Source of the DNA: Phycisphaerales bacterium UBA5793
GTDB lineage: Bacteria; Planctomycetota; Phycisphaerae; Phycisphaerales; UBA5793
Direction of reading: 5' to 3'
NCBI GenBank assembly: GCA_002418285.1
Contig: DIDT01000015.1
Span: 1-13,472 of the forward strand
DNA length: 13,472 nt
Shown here: positions 1 to 5,936 of the stretch, piece after piece
Layout of the letters: each line of letters opens with the position of its first letter
Numbering within the stretch: position 1 is the stretch's first letter
The notes under the pieces: generated by a model
The model's database searches: none
Seen by the model: the letters and a program-made list of their open reading frames with translations, nothing else
What the model was told of the DNA's origin: nothing
Program-made: the position numbers and the translations under genes

Positions 1-35
1 TCCCGGCACGGTTGTGTCGGGAGCCTGTCATTTTT
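1..35 (+). terminator. Probable Rho-independent terminator at the window edge
   Basis: Positions 1-9 pair with 14-22 over 9 bp (one G.T wobble) around a GGTT loop. Five T residues follow at 31-35. The T-run begins 8 nt after the visible stem, so the stem may continue upstream beyond the window, where bases matching 23-30 would close the gap. It most likely ends transcription of a gene lying before this window. The missing upstream sequence limits confidence. Confidence 0.45.
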
Positions 36-105
36 GTCGGGTTTCAGCGAGTGGTGTGAGGCAATGCATCCTCGAGCCGGTACGCTTGTGGCGATGGGAG
101 CAGGT

Positions 106-981
106 ATGGATGAATCGCCGGAGGAATCCACTTGCGTTGACCCCGCGCCGTTTTGCATTCGGTGCAAGTACGACCTTCGCGCGACGCCCGCCGAGGGGAC
201 GTGCCCGGAGTGCAGCGCTCCTTGCGCGTGGTCGCTGTGGTCGGGAACAGCAAGCGGCGAGCGATGGAGATGGTATGTTCGTCTGGGGGCGCTGCTGCTG
301 TGCGCTGCATTGGCGTCACAGCTTGCCATTAGCTTCGTGTGGGGTCTGCTCGTCTTCCGCCTGGGCTGGTATCAGTTCCACTGGCTGTCGTGGGGATTGA
401 ACGTTGTGCCCTTCTACGGATTGCTCCTGGGTGGATCGGTTTGCCTCACGGTTGCCGCCCCGGTCGCCATCGGTGCGCAGTGGAGCGTGTGGATCAGACG
501 ACTCACGCGGGGGCTGGTGATCTTCGGAGCGGGAGGGCTGATCGCCCTGCCGTTTCTTCGGATGCTTCTCGATTCTCTCGCGTATGACTACTGGTTCTAT
601 CACCGACCCGCAGCCGGGGCGGTCATCGAGTTCGCTCAGGACTGGTCGGAGTCTGTGTTTGGGACTGGGGCCTGGCTGGGTGTCTGCCTGACGGCGCTTC
701 ACGCCGTATCCGTCGTCAGGCACCTCCATGCGCCAGGCCTGCTCTGGCAATCGAAGCGGTCCTTCATTGGATTGCTGATCTTGGTTTTCATCTGGCAGAT
801 GACGGGTCCGGCGATTGATGCACTGCATCCCATCATCGGCGACGGCTGGTACTTCACGATCCTCGATTCGAATCTTCTGCGATACGTCATGTATGGTCTG
901 TGGCTGGCGCGATGGGCCATGTCGATCTGGGCCGCCGTTGTGCTGTGGAATATGGCCCGGTCGTTCGCGCGGGCGCAATGA
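106..981 (+). CDS. Polytopic membrane protein with N-terminal zinc ribbon, function unknown
   Basis: The product is 291 aa of unknown function. Residues 17-36 form a treble-Cys ribbon: C17-x2-C20, then K-Y-D-L-R, then C33-P-E-C36, with an extra C40. This CxxCxYdLr...CPEC pattern is common at the ends of planctomycete membrane proteins and presumably binds one zinc ion. The remainder is hydrophobic, with about six candidate membrane segments near residues 58-80, 97-124, 134-155, 186-203, 218-238 and 257-281. I chose the ATG at 106 because GGGAG lies at 96-100, 5 nt upstream. In-frame ATGs at 64 and 94 and a TTG at 34 are alternatives that only add an unstructured leader. The ribbon would face the cytoplasm if the N-terminus is inside. 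It converges with the DUF302 gene, 52 nt away. No enzymatic motif is visible. Confidence 0.75.
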   Translation: MDESPEESTCVDPAPFCIRCKYDLRATPAEGTCPECSAPCAWSLWSGTASGERWRWYVRLGALLLCAALASQLAISFVWGLLVFRLGWYQFHWLSWGLNVVPFYGLLLGGSVCLTVAAPVAIGAQWSVWIRRLTRGLVIFGAGGLIALPFLRMLLDSLAYDYWFYHRPAAGAVIEFAQDWSESVFGTGAWLGVCLTALHAVSVVRHLHAPGLLWQSKRSFIGLLILVFIWQMTGPAIDALHPIIGDGWYFTILDSNLLRYVMYGLWLARWAMSIWAAVVLWNMARSFARAQ

Positions 982-1033
982 TCGGGGGGCGGATCGCCTC
1001 TCGTGACATTCTGTTCGAATCTGTTTCTCCGAC

Positions 1034-1417
1034 TCAGCCGCACGCCGTATCGATGATGGACTCGATCGCCTGTTCGACTTCCTGCGCTACCGGCGCCAGC
1101 GATGCCTGGCCGAACATCTCCAGCAGCATAGTGGGCTTGAGGGTCGCCACGATCGTCTTGCCGTTTTGGTCGTAGACGCTGATGCGGCACGGCAGGGCGG
1201 TGGAGATGGATGGATCGGCGTCGAGCACTTTCTTGGCTTGTTGCGGACTGCAGACCTCGTAGACGAGGCACTCGTGATCGTACTTGACGCCTTTGTCAGC
1301 CATCTTCTGGCGAAGATCGTGCACGCCGAGTACGCCAAACTTGTGGTCGCCAGCCGCGGCGGCGATGCGGTCGCCGATTTCCTTGACGGTGCCTTTGGCT
1401 TCTTTGGTGTAGAGCAT
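1034..1417 (-). CDS. DUF302 domain protein
   Basis: The product is 127 aa, and nearly all of it is a DUF302 domain, a small alpha/beta fold of unsettled function. Family landmarks are visible: an F-G-V-L start to the domain near residue 27, H-D-L-R-Q-K-M-A-D-K-G at 33-43, a central V-C-S-P-Q-Q-A-K-K-V-L at 55-65, and the diagnostic L-P-C-R-I-S-V-Y at 75-82. C56 and C77 are the conserved cysteines of this pattern. There is no signal peptide or membrane segment, so it is probably cytoplasmic. The start at 1417 is supported by AGGGGAG (complement of 1424-1430) 6 nt upstream. A longer frame extending to 2113 runs antiparallel through the PHP gene and is not credible as coding. The PHP gene lies upstream on the same strand, but a 167-nt gap makes co-transcription uncertain. 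The biochemical role is unknown. Confidence 0.85.
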   Translation of the reverse strand: MLYTKEAKGTVKEIGDRIAAAAGDHKFGVLGVHDLRQKMADKGVKYDHECLVYEVCSPQQAKKVLDADPSISTALPCRISVYDQNGKTIVATLKPTMLLEMFGQASLAPVAQEVEQAIESIIDTACG

Positions 1418-1584
1418 ATTGGGCTCCCCTGTTCTTGCGGATTCTGCTGTGCGTGCGCTTCGGTAGGCGCACCACAAAGAGAGTACGCCCGGCCCAATGG
1501 TCTTGTGCGAGCGGAAGCCATGGGGAATCATCCCCGATTTGGCGCGGCGCGATTGCTGCATCGCAAGATCGCGGAGGATAGCAG

Positions 1585-2814
1585 TCAGCGTGTCGTTGCA
1601 GCCACCATGATCGGCTGCACCCAGGCCATTTGGTGATCGCCCTTGGCGAACGGGTTGGGATGCGGCTTTGACGAGATGATGACGGCGCGGACGTACAGCT
1701 CGTCGCCGGCGAACTCGTAGGTGGCGGGGTTGCTCATCGTCTCGTCGAGGACTTCGCCGACGTCGCCAAGGTCGGGTTGGCCGTCGCCGTTCGCATCGGC
1801 TTTGAGGCGCGTGCCGACGAAGCGCGTGGTGTAGGCGACGCCCGGCTCGGCGTCGATGTGAATGGTCAACTTGTGTGGATCGCTTTCGATTTTGTTCAGC
1901 GTCACGCCGCTGCTGGCGTAGAAGTCGCCGCGATGCATGGCGTCGAGGATGGACTCGGCGTCGAGCGACCTGGCACGCACCATGATCCAACCTCGGCCGG
2001 GGTTCGAGTGGCCTTCGGGCAGCTGGTAGTGGTTGTGTGCGTCGTCGGTGGCGAGGCCAAAGAGGGGACCGAGGTCGAGCTCGGTCAGGCGTTGGGTGAG
2101 TGCGGCGTCCCACATCTGCTCGGTGCCGGGGTGGGTTTTGTCGCCGTAGTTGTTGACGCTGCGGTGGCCGTTGTAGACCTCAAAGAAGTTCTCGCCGCGG
2201 ATGTGGGCGATGTCGTCGATGGTCAGGCCCCAGCCAAAGTTCGGATGGTTGACGTGGGCGAGGGTGGGGCGGTTGTGTTCGTGGCCGTGTTCGATGACGG
2301 CGTCGATGTCGTTCTGAATCACGTCGCGCACGCTGGCCCCGCCGCGCGGTTTGATGAGATCGACGAGGTTCATGCCGTTGAGATGGACGGGCGCGTTGTT
2401 GAAATGGTCGGTGATTTCTTCGCCCTGGATGAAAAGGAACTGGCCTTTCTTCTCGTATTGGGCGCGGAGTTCATCGAGTGTGTGCAGGCGCATCTGTCGT
2501 TTGCCGTCGACTTCGCGCGTCTGGACGTGATCGGGGCCGTAGCGGGCGATGAGGTCGTCGACACGCTCGCTGGTCAGGCGACTGTTGGGCGCATCGACGA
2601 CGGGAAACCATCTGTCGGTGTTCGAAAGGATGTTGTGATCGGAGAGGACGAGGAAGTCGTAGCCGTGCTCGACATACCACTGCGCGACGAGTTCGGGCGC
2701 GCCGTCGCCATCGCTCCAGAGGGTGTGCGTGTGAGTGTTGCCTTTGTACCAGTGGTTGGTGGTGCAGGCGGTGGAGCCGAGAACGAGCGGCAGGAGGATG
2801 AGGGTGCGTCGCAT
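1585..2814 (-). CDS. Exported PHP-domain metal-dependent phosphoesterase, possible lipoprotein
   Basis: The product is 409 aa. Residues 1-17 (basic MRR, then L-I-L-L-P-L-V-L-G-S-T-A-C) form a signal peptide. C17 could be lipidated, though the -3 residue is Ser rather than Leu. The remainder is a PHP hydrolase fold with its metal ligands present: H28-T-H30, D35, S-D59-H60, G-E-E133, A-H187-V-N-H190, and T-D257-D-A-H260. PHP enzymes cleave phosphoester bonds with two or three divalent metals, and the export signal implies an extracytoplasmic substrate. Residues 340-351 read D-x-N-x-D-G-x-x-D-x-x-D, an EF-hand or dockerin-like calcium loop outside the catalytic core. The start at 2814 is supported by AGAGGAG (within the complement of 2821-2829) 7 nt upstream. 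An ATG at 2907 would bury the signal peptide behind 31 residues. The substrate cannot be read from sequence. Confidence 0.85.
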   Translation of the reverse strand: MRRTLILLPLVLGSTACTTNHWYKGNTHTHTLWSDGDGAPELVAQWYVEHGYDFLVLSDHNILSNTDRWFPVVDAPNSRLTSERVDDLIARYGPDHVQTREVDGKRQMRLHTLDELRAQYEKKGQFLFIQGEEITDHFNNAPVHLNGMNLVDLIKPRGGASVRDVIQNDIDAVIEHGHEHNRPTLAHVNHPNFGWGLTIDDIAHIRGENFFEVYNGHRSVNNYGDKTHPGTEQMWDAALTQRLTELDLGPLFGLATDDAHNHYQLPEGHSNPGRGWIMVRARSLDAESILDAMHRGDFYASSGVTLNKIESDPHKLTIHIDAEPGVAYTTRFVGTRLKADANGDGQPDLGDVGEVLDETMSNPATYEFAGDELYVRAVIISSKPHPNPFAKGDHQMAWVQPIMVAATTR

Positions 2815-2952
2815 CAGGGAACTCCTCTTGTGGGCAGTCTGTTGCTGGCATCTTACCGGATCGGTGCAGTGCAGGCGGTCTCGTGATGACGGCACTTCGA
2901 TGTTCATCGAAACACGCTACTGTTCCCTAAGCGACGCAAGTGCGGAGGTCCC
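2815..2952. other. Divergent intergenic region
   Basis: These 138 bases separate the start of the minus-strand PHP gene from the start of the plus-strand zinc-ribbon gene, so both promoters should lie here. I could not assign a convincing -35/-10 pair in either direction. The one clear signal is the dyad at 2896-2911. Confidence 0.6.
2896..2911. promoter_or_regulatory. Perfect inverted repeat, candidate operator
   Basis: TTCGAT at 2896-2901 and ATCGAA at 2906-2911 are perfect inverted repeats separated by GTTC. The site lies in the divergent region, 42 bases before the zinc-ribbon gene start and 82 bases beyond the PHP gene start. Symmetry and position fit a dimeric repressor site, but the regulator is unknown and a single copy may be chance. 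Confidence 0.3.
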
Positions 2953-3333
2953 ATGTTCAGCGAGAAGATCACCACGCAGCGAATCAACGTCATGCGGGCC
3001 ATTGTGACGTGGGTCATTCGCGGGGTCGCGCTGATCCTCGTGGCCCTGGGCGTCTATCTGTTTCTGAAGCGGTTCATCATGGGGCTCGGAAGCGGTTTTG
3101 ACTTCAAGCTGGTCTTTCAAACGTGGGAAGGTCTGGATCGCCAGCCGGTGTACTGCGGCATCTCGATGGTGCTCGTCGGCCTGCCGCTGGGGTTCTGGTC
3201 GAAGAAGATCGCCGCCTGGGTGATCGCCATGCCGCCGACTGGGTGTCCGCAGTGCGGCTACGCGGTAGCGCCACCTGAGGGGGCGGCGCCACCCAGCCGC
3301 TGCCCGGAATGCGGCCTGCCGCTGGACTCTTGA
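2953..3333 (+). CDS. Small membrane protein with C-terminal zinc ribbon, function unknown
   Basis: The product is 126 aa of unknown function. One membrane helix is likely at about residues 17-39 and a second at about 66-92. The C-terminus is a zinc ribbon: C98-P-Q-C101-G-Y, then a Pro/Ala-rich loop, then C117-P-E-C120-G. The ribbon closely matches the one at the N-terminus of the 106-981 gene in spacing and in the CPEC half, although the proteins are otherwise unalike. With two membrane segments both ends would be on the same side, probably cytoplasmic. The start at 2953 has GGAGG 4-5 nt upstream, a little close. An in-frame ATG at 2992 would clip the first residues before helix 1. It ends 205 nt before rpsJ, with a promoter between, so it is probably not in the ribosomal operon. 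Confidence 0.7.
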   Translation: MFSEKITTQRINVMRAIVTWVIRGVALILVALGVYLFLKRFIMGLGSGFDFKLVFQTWEGLDRQPVYCGISMVLVGLPLGFWSKKIAAWVIAMPPTGCPQCGYAVAPPEGAAPPSRCPECGLPLDS

Positions 3334-3358
3334 AGCCCCGCATGGGAGTTTGCCGGAG

Positions 3359-3386
3359 TTGACCGGCTCCGGAGCATCCATATACT
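3359..3386 (+). promoter_or_regulatory. Sigma-70-type promoter of the ribosomal operon
   Basis: TTGACC at 3359-3364 and TATACT at 3381-3386 each match five of six consensus bases and are 16 nt apart. Transcription would begin near 3392-3394, giving an rpsJ leader of about 145 nt. It is the best promoter-like pair I saw in the window, and it stands where the S10 operon promoter is expected. Confidence 0.65.
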
Positions 3387-3402
3387 GACGGGCTTTTCAC
3401 AG

Positions 3403-3426
3403 CGCGCCGGCCTCGTGGCTGGTGCG
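3403..3426 (+). promoter_or_regulatory. Strong hairpin at the start of the rpsJ leader
   Basis: Positions 3403-3412 pair with 3417-3426 over 10 bp, including two G.U pairs, closing a UCGU loop. It would form about 10 nt after the predicted transcription start. No U-tract follows, so it is not an intrinsic terminator. It may stabilise the mRNA 5' end or bind a regulatory ribosomal protein, as L4 does with the different S10 leader of enterobacteria. The latter is only an analogy. Confidence 0.4.
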
Positions 3427-3474
3427 GCAACCCGGTGGTGGGCCATGCAGGTGCACATGCCAGCGGCCGTGGAG

Positions 3475-3491
3475 CGGCACGAACCGTGTCG
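3475..3491 (+). promoter_or_regulatory. Second hairpin in the rpsJ leader
   Basis: CGGCACG at 3475-3481 pairs with CGTGTCG at 3485-3491 over 7 bp (one G.U) around an AAC loop. It lies 47 nt before the rpsJ start and no U-tract follows. Its role is unknown. Confidence 0.3.
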
Positions 3492-3538
3492 TCTCCCTTG
3501 TCGCAGTTCGATAGTTGACGACTGATCCAGGTGACTCA

Positions 3539-3847
3539 ATGACCGAAGCCAAGATCCGCATTCGAATGGAAGCCTACGACCACCAGGCGCTGGACGCCTC
3601 GGCCCGCGAGATCGTCGACCACGCCAAGCGCACCGGCGCCCGCGTGTCCGGCCCGATTCCGCTGCCGACCCGCATTGAGCGCTATACGGTTCTGCGTGGC
3701 CCGCACATCGATAAGAAATCGCGCGAGCAGTTCGAAATCCGCACCCACAAGCGCATCATTGATATCCAGGAACCCAATGCCCGCACCGTCGAAGCGCTCA
3801 ACCGCCTCGTCGTCCCTGCGGGCGTGTTCGTTAAGATCAAGGCCTAA
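3539..3847 (+). CDS. rpsJ: 30S ribosomal protein S10
   Basis: The product is 102 aa, the normal length for S10 (uS10), a 30S head protein and the NusE partner of NusB in antitermination. The family pattern is clear: I-R-I-R-M-E-A-Y-D-H at residues 6-15, then G-P-I-P-L-P-T-R in the long loop, R-G-P-H-I-D-K-K-S-R-E-Q-F, and the terminal L-x-x-P-x-G-V-x-V-K-I. The ATG at 3539 matches the family start and follows CAGGTGA. A TTG at 3515 adds eight unconserved residues. It is the first gene of the operon, with its own promoter and structured leader, and it is separated from rplC by an unusually long 193-nt gap. Confidence 0.98.
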   Translation: MTEAKIRIRMEAYDHQALDASAREIVDHAKRTGARVSGPIPLPTRIERYTVLRGPHIDKKSREQFEIRTHKRIIDIQEPNARTVEALNRLVVPAGVFVKIKA

Positions 3848-3864
3848 TTTGAGTTCATTTGTCG

Positions 3865-3889
3865 CGGTCGCCTGAAAGGGCGGCCGTTT
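3865..3889 (+). terminator. Weak terminator or attenuator-like hairpin after rpsJ
   Basis: CGGTCGCC at 3865-3872 pairs with GGCGGCCG at 3879-3886 over 8 bp (one G.U) around the TGAAAG loop, and TTT follows at 3887-3889. It starts 18 nt after the rpsJ stop. Three T residues are too few for an efficient terminator, so partial attenuation or an mRNA 3' end stabiliser is more likely. Confidence 0.4.
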
Positions 3890-3980
3890 GCATTGGTGGG
3901 GTGCGGCGAGCCGGGTTCCCGGATCGCTCAAATCCCTGAAAATCAAGATCTTCAGCAACGGCCACGTCCCGGCGGCCCGA

Positions 3981-3996
3981 CGGTGAATGTTCACCG
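3981..3996. promoter_or_regulatory. Dyad upstream of rplC
   Basis: CGGTGAA at 3981-3987 and TTCACCG at 3990-3996 are perfect inverted repeats with a 2-nt centre. In RNA the site would fold as a 6-bp stem with an AUGU tetraloop, ending 44 nt before the rplC start. It could be a DNA operator or an RNA hairpin, and neither is proven. Confidence 0.3.
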
Positions 3997-4040
3997 AATC
4001 GACGCCGACGACCTCTGGCTCACCTCGGAGCAACGTCGCC

Positions 4041-4727
4041 ATGACACACGCACTACTGGGCCGAAAAATCGGCATGACACGCTACTTCACCGAAGAGGGC
4101 AAGAACGTGCCCGTGACGGTGATCCAGGCCGGACCTTGTTTCGTGACGCAGTTGAAGACCAAGGATGCCGAGGGCTACAGCGCCATCCAGATCGGCTTTG
4201 AGGATGTTGAGGCGGGGCGGACGACGATGCCGCTCATCGGCCACGACGCCAAGGCCGGTGTGAGCCCCAAGAAATTTCACCGCGAGATCCGCCTCGAGGA
4301 CGACGCCAAAGACACCGAACTCGGCCAGGAACTGACGGTGGAAGTCTTTACAAATACAAAGTTTGTGGATGTCATCGGGGTCAGCAAGGGCAAGGGATTT
4401 CAGGGCACGATGAAGCGGCACCGCTTCAAGGGTCTGACCGCGACGCACGGCACGGAGCGCAAGCACCGCTCACCGGGCTCGATCGCCGGCCATGCGACCA
4501 ACCGAGGCACCGGCCCCAAGCCCAAAAAGGGCAAGAAGATGTCCGGGCAGATGGGCAACGTGCAGATCACTTCGCGGAACCTCGATGTCATCGAGATTCT
4601 GCCTGAGAAGAACATATTGTTGGTGAAAGGGGCTGTCCCGGGTCCGAACGGGGGCCTACTCTACGTCCGCACTTCGCGGCGGCTGGGTCGGGCGAAAGCG
4701 CTGGCGGCCAGCGGCAAGAAGAAATAA
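4041..4727 (+). CDS. rplC: 50S ribosomal protein L3
   Basis: The product is 228 aa, slightly longer than the usual 205-215. L3 (uL3) is an early 50S assembly protein whose central loop reaches the peptidyl transferase centre. The start L-L-G-R-K-I-G-M-T is at residues 5-13. The core K-G-K-G-F-Q-G-T-M-K-R-H at 116-127 and K-G-K-K-M-S-G-Q-M-G at 163-172 are typical. Between them, G-S-I at 146-148 is followed by a loop about four residues longer than in Escherichia coli, rich in Gly, Lys and Pro, and the glutamine methylated by PrmB in that species has no obvious counterpart. The ATG at 4041 fits the family start and GGAG lies at 4027-4030. The ATG at 3987 falls inside a dyad and adds unconserved residues. 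Confidence 0.97.
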   Translation: MTHALLGRKIGMTRYFTEEGKNVPVTVIQAGPCFVTQLKTKDAEGYSAIQIGFEDVEAGRTTMPLIGHDAKAGVSPKKFHREIRLEDDAKDTELGQELTVEVFTNTKFVDVIGVSKGKGFQGTMKRHRFKGLTATHGTERKHRSPGSIAGHATNRGTGPKPKKGKKMSGQMGNVQITSRNLDVIEILPEKNILLVKGAVPGPNGGLLYVRTSRRLGRAKALAASGKKK

Positions 4728-4928
4728 CTCCAACAAGGTGAGTGCGAATGAGATGCGGGTGGGGTGAGACTCCCCCCCGGCTGGGAAAGCCCGACGCTCA
4801 ATGGGAACTGCCCGGCGACGACAGAAACAGTAGTGCGGCTCAGCGCTGCATCAGAAAACCGAGTCGATTCCTGCCACGCCGGATCATCAATGGATGGCGT
4901 CGGAGGATAGGCGAGAGGTGAAAGCACC
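4728..4928 (+). ncRNA. Structured rplC-rplD gap, possible group II intron 5' remnant
   Basis: This 201-nt non-coding gap is the longest in the operon. From 4742 it reads GTGCGAATGAGATGC, close to the GUGYG start of group II introns. A hairpin follows with arms 4757-4764 and 4772-4778 and a UGAGACU loop. That loop resembles the GGGUGAGAGUCCC hairpin near the 5' end of domain I in many bacterial group II introns. Further hairpins lie at 4779-4791 (GGCT/AGCC) and 4834-4850 (TGCGGC/GCTGCA). ACGCC at 4876-4880 pairs with GGCGT at 4896-4900. I see no domain V and no reverse transcriptase, so it is at most a remnant. A native leader for rplD is the alternative. The rplD ribosome binding site (GAGAGGTG, 4913-4920) lies at its end. 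Confidence 0.3.
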
Positions 4929-5612
4929 ATGATTGAACTGCCCATTTACGATTCCAAAGGCAAGCAGGTCGACACGTTCAAGGTCGACGAAGCGCTGCTC
5001 GGCGGCGAGATTCGCCCCGCACTGCTCAAGCAGGCGTACGTGCGCTCTCACGCGAATCAGCGTCAGGGATCGGCCCGCACCAGGAACCGAGCCAACGTGC
5101 AAGGCTCGACCCGCAAACTCTTCAAGCAGAAAGGCACCGGCAACGCCCGGCGCGGCCCGGTCCGCACCAACGTCATGAAGGGCGGCGGTGTCGCTTTCGC
5201 CAAGACGCGCACCGGGGAGGATTTCCGCAAGGACATGCCCCGAAAGATGCGCCGCCTGGCCAATCGCAACGCGCTGCTGGCCAAGGCCATCGATCAGGAA
5301 ATCAAAGTCATTGACAAGATCGACTTCAAGACGCCCAAGACCAGCGAATTCAAGACCATGCTCGACAAGGTCGGCGTCGACCGGACGTGTCTGATCGCTC
5401 TGGACTCAGCCAACGTCAACGCTCGCCGCTCGGCTCGCAATCTCGACAACGTGGACACAATCCGCTGGGAGCAGCTCAACGCCTTTGAGCTGCTCAATCA
5501 CCGTTACCTGGTGATTGAGAAGGCGAACCTGCAGGCATTCATCGACAGCCAGCACCACACCGGGCCGGCCGCCGACAACGGCGCCGCGGCGACCGCGAAG
5601 GGAGGCCGCTAA
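4929..5612 (+). CDS. rplD: 50S ribosomal protein L4
   Basis: The product is 227 aa, within or slightly above the normal L4 (uL4) range. L4 lines the exit tunnel through its extended loop and in enterobacteria also represses the S10 operon. The loop is visible at about residues 45-100: R-T-R-N-R-A-N-V-Q-G-S-T-R-K-L, then K-Q-K-G-T-G-N-A-R-R-G, then G-G-G-V-A-F. The C-terminal globular part ends in a 25-residue Ala/Gly-rich tail. The ATG at 4929 fits the family and has GAGAGGTG 8 nt upstream. Its stop overlaps the rplW start (TAATG), so the two are probably translationally coupled. Whether L4 autoregulates here is unknown, but the structured gaps before rpsJ and rplD are candidate targets. Confidence 0.97.
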   Translation: MIELPIYDSKGKQVDTFKVDEALLGGEIRPALLKQAYVRSHANQRQGSARTRNRANVQGSTRKLFKQKGTGNARRGPVRTNVMKGGGVAFAKTRTGEDFRKDMPRKMRRLANRNALLAKAIDQEIKVIDKIDFKTPKTSEFKTMLDKVGVDRTCLIALDSANVNARRSARNLDNVDTIRWEQLNAFELLNHRYLVIEKANLQAFIDSQHHTGPAADNGAAATAKGGR

Positions 5613-5887
5613 TGGAATCGACCACCGTCATTCGCAAACCGCTGGTGACTGAAAAGAACACTGCGGGCACCGAGATGAACCGCTACGCGTTCGCTGTTGA
5701 TCGCCGCGCCAACAAGCTCGACATCAAGCGGGCGGTTGAAGACCTCTACAAGGTGCGCGTCATCAGTGTGAACACGAGCCATCGCATCGGCAAGTTGCGC
5801 CGCACGCGGTACGGCTTTACGAGCACCGGCGATGTGCGCAAGGCGGTCGTGCGGGTGCATCGCGACGACCGGATTGAACTGTTCTGA
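5612..5887 (+). CDS. rplW: 50S ribosomal protein L23
   Basis: The product is 91 aa, the normal length for L23 (uL23), the 50S protein at the tunnel exit that docks trigger factor and signal recognition particle. Family marks are I-R-K-P-L-V-T-E-K at residues 7-15, Y-A-F-A-V-D at 25-30, K-x-D-I-K-R-A-V-E at 35-43 and V-x-x-V-N-T at 50-55. The start codon shares one base with the rplD stop, and the ribosome binding site GGGAGG sits inside the end of rplD. The gene is followed by a 49-nt gap that contains a perfect 8-bp hairpin. Confidence 0.96.
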   Translation: MESTTVIRKPLVTEKNTAGTEMNRYAFAVDRRANKLDIKRAVEDLYKVRVISVNTSHRIGKLRRTRYGFTSTGDVRKAVVRVHRDDRIELF

Positions 5888-5895
5888 ATCTCCGC

Positions 5896-5915
5896 GCCGT
5901 CGCACGGGCGACGGC
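5896..5915 (+). promoter_or_regulatory. Perfect 8-bp hairpin between rplW and rplB
   Basis: GCCGTCGC at 5896-5903 pairs exactly with GCGACGGC at 5908-5915 around an ACGG loop. It lies 8 nt after the rplW stop and 21 nt before rplB. No T-run follows. It could act as an mRNA processing or stability element. Confidence 0.4.
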
Positions 5916-5936
5916 CAGGATCGCGAGGATTGAATC

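Larger units (their letters stand above)
3848..4040 (+). other. Long rpsJ-rplC gap with hairpin and dyad
   Basis: This 193-nt non-coding gap is inside the operon. It contains the terminator-like hairpin at 3865-3889 and the dyad at 3981-3996. I see no small ORF with good support and no clear internal promoter. Confidence 0.7.

Noticed and set aside
982..1033. Bidirectional terminator between the first membrane gene and the DUF302 gene
   Set aside because: Only 4-bp stems can be drawn, and no adequate T-run is present on either strand.
1522..1535. GGGGA/TCCCC hairpin with ATTT nearby as a terminator
   Set aside because: The stem is only 5 bp, the T-run is three bases, and on the plus strand there is no gene ending near it. 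On the minus strand no T-run follows.
1777..2886. Long plus-strand open frame (369 aa) across the PHP gene
   Set aside because: It is antisense to a gene with complete PHP motifs. Its composition (Val, Gly, Asp-rich, no domain) is the usual product of reading GC-rich coding DNA backwards.
2815..2907. Earlier start of the PHP gene at 2907
   Set aside because: It would place 31 unconserved residues before a good signal peptide, and its ATG falls in the dyad. The start at 2814 has AGAGGAG at the right distance.
3987..4040. Earlier start of rplC at 3987
   Set aside because: The added 18 residues are not L3-like, and the ATG lies in the centre of the 3981-3996 dyad. The family start fits 4041.
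4757..4800. Cobalamin riboswitch-like GGTG...CC segment
   Set aside because: The conserved B12 box and the CGGxCCCGCCACTG core are missing, and rplD is not a plausible target.
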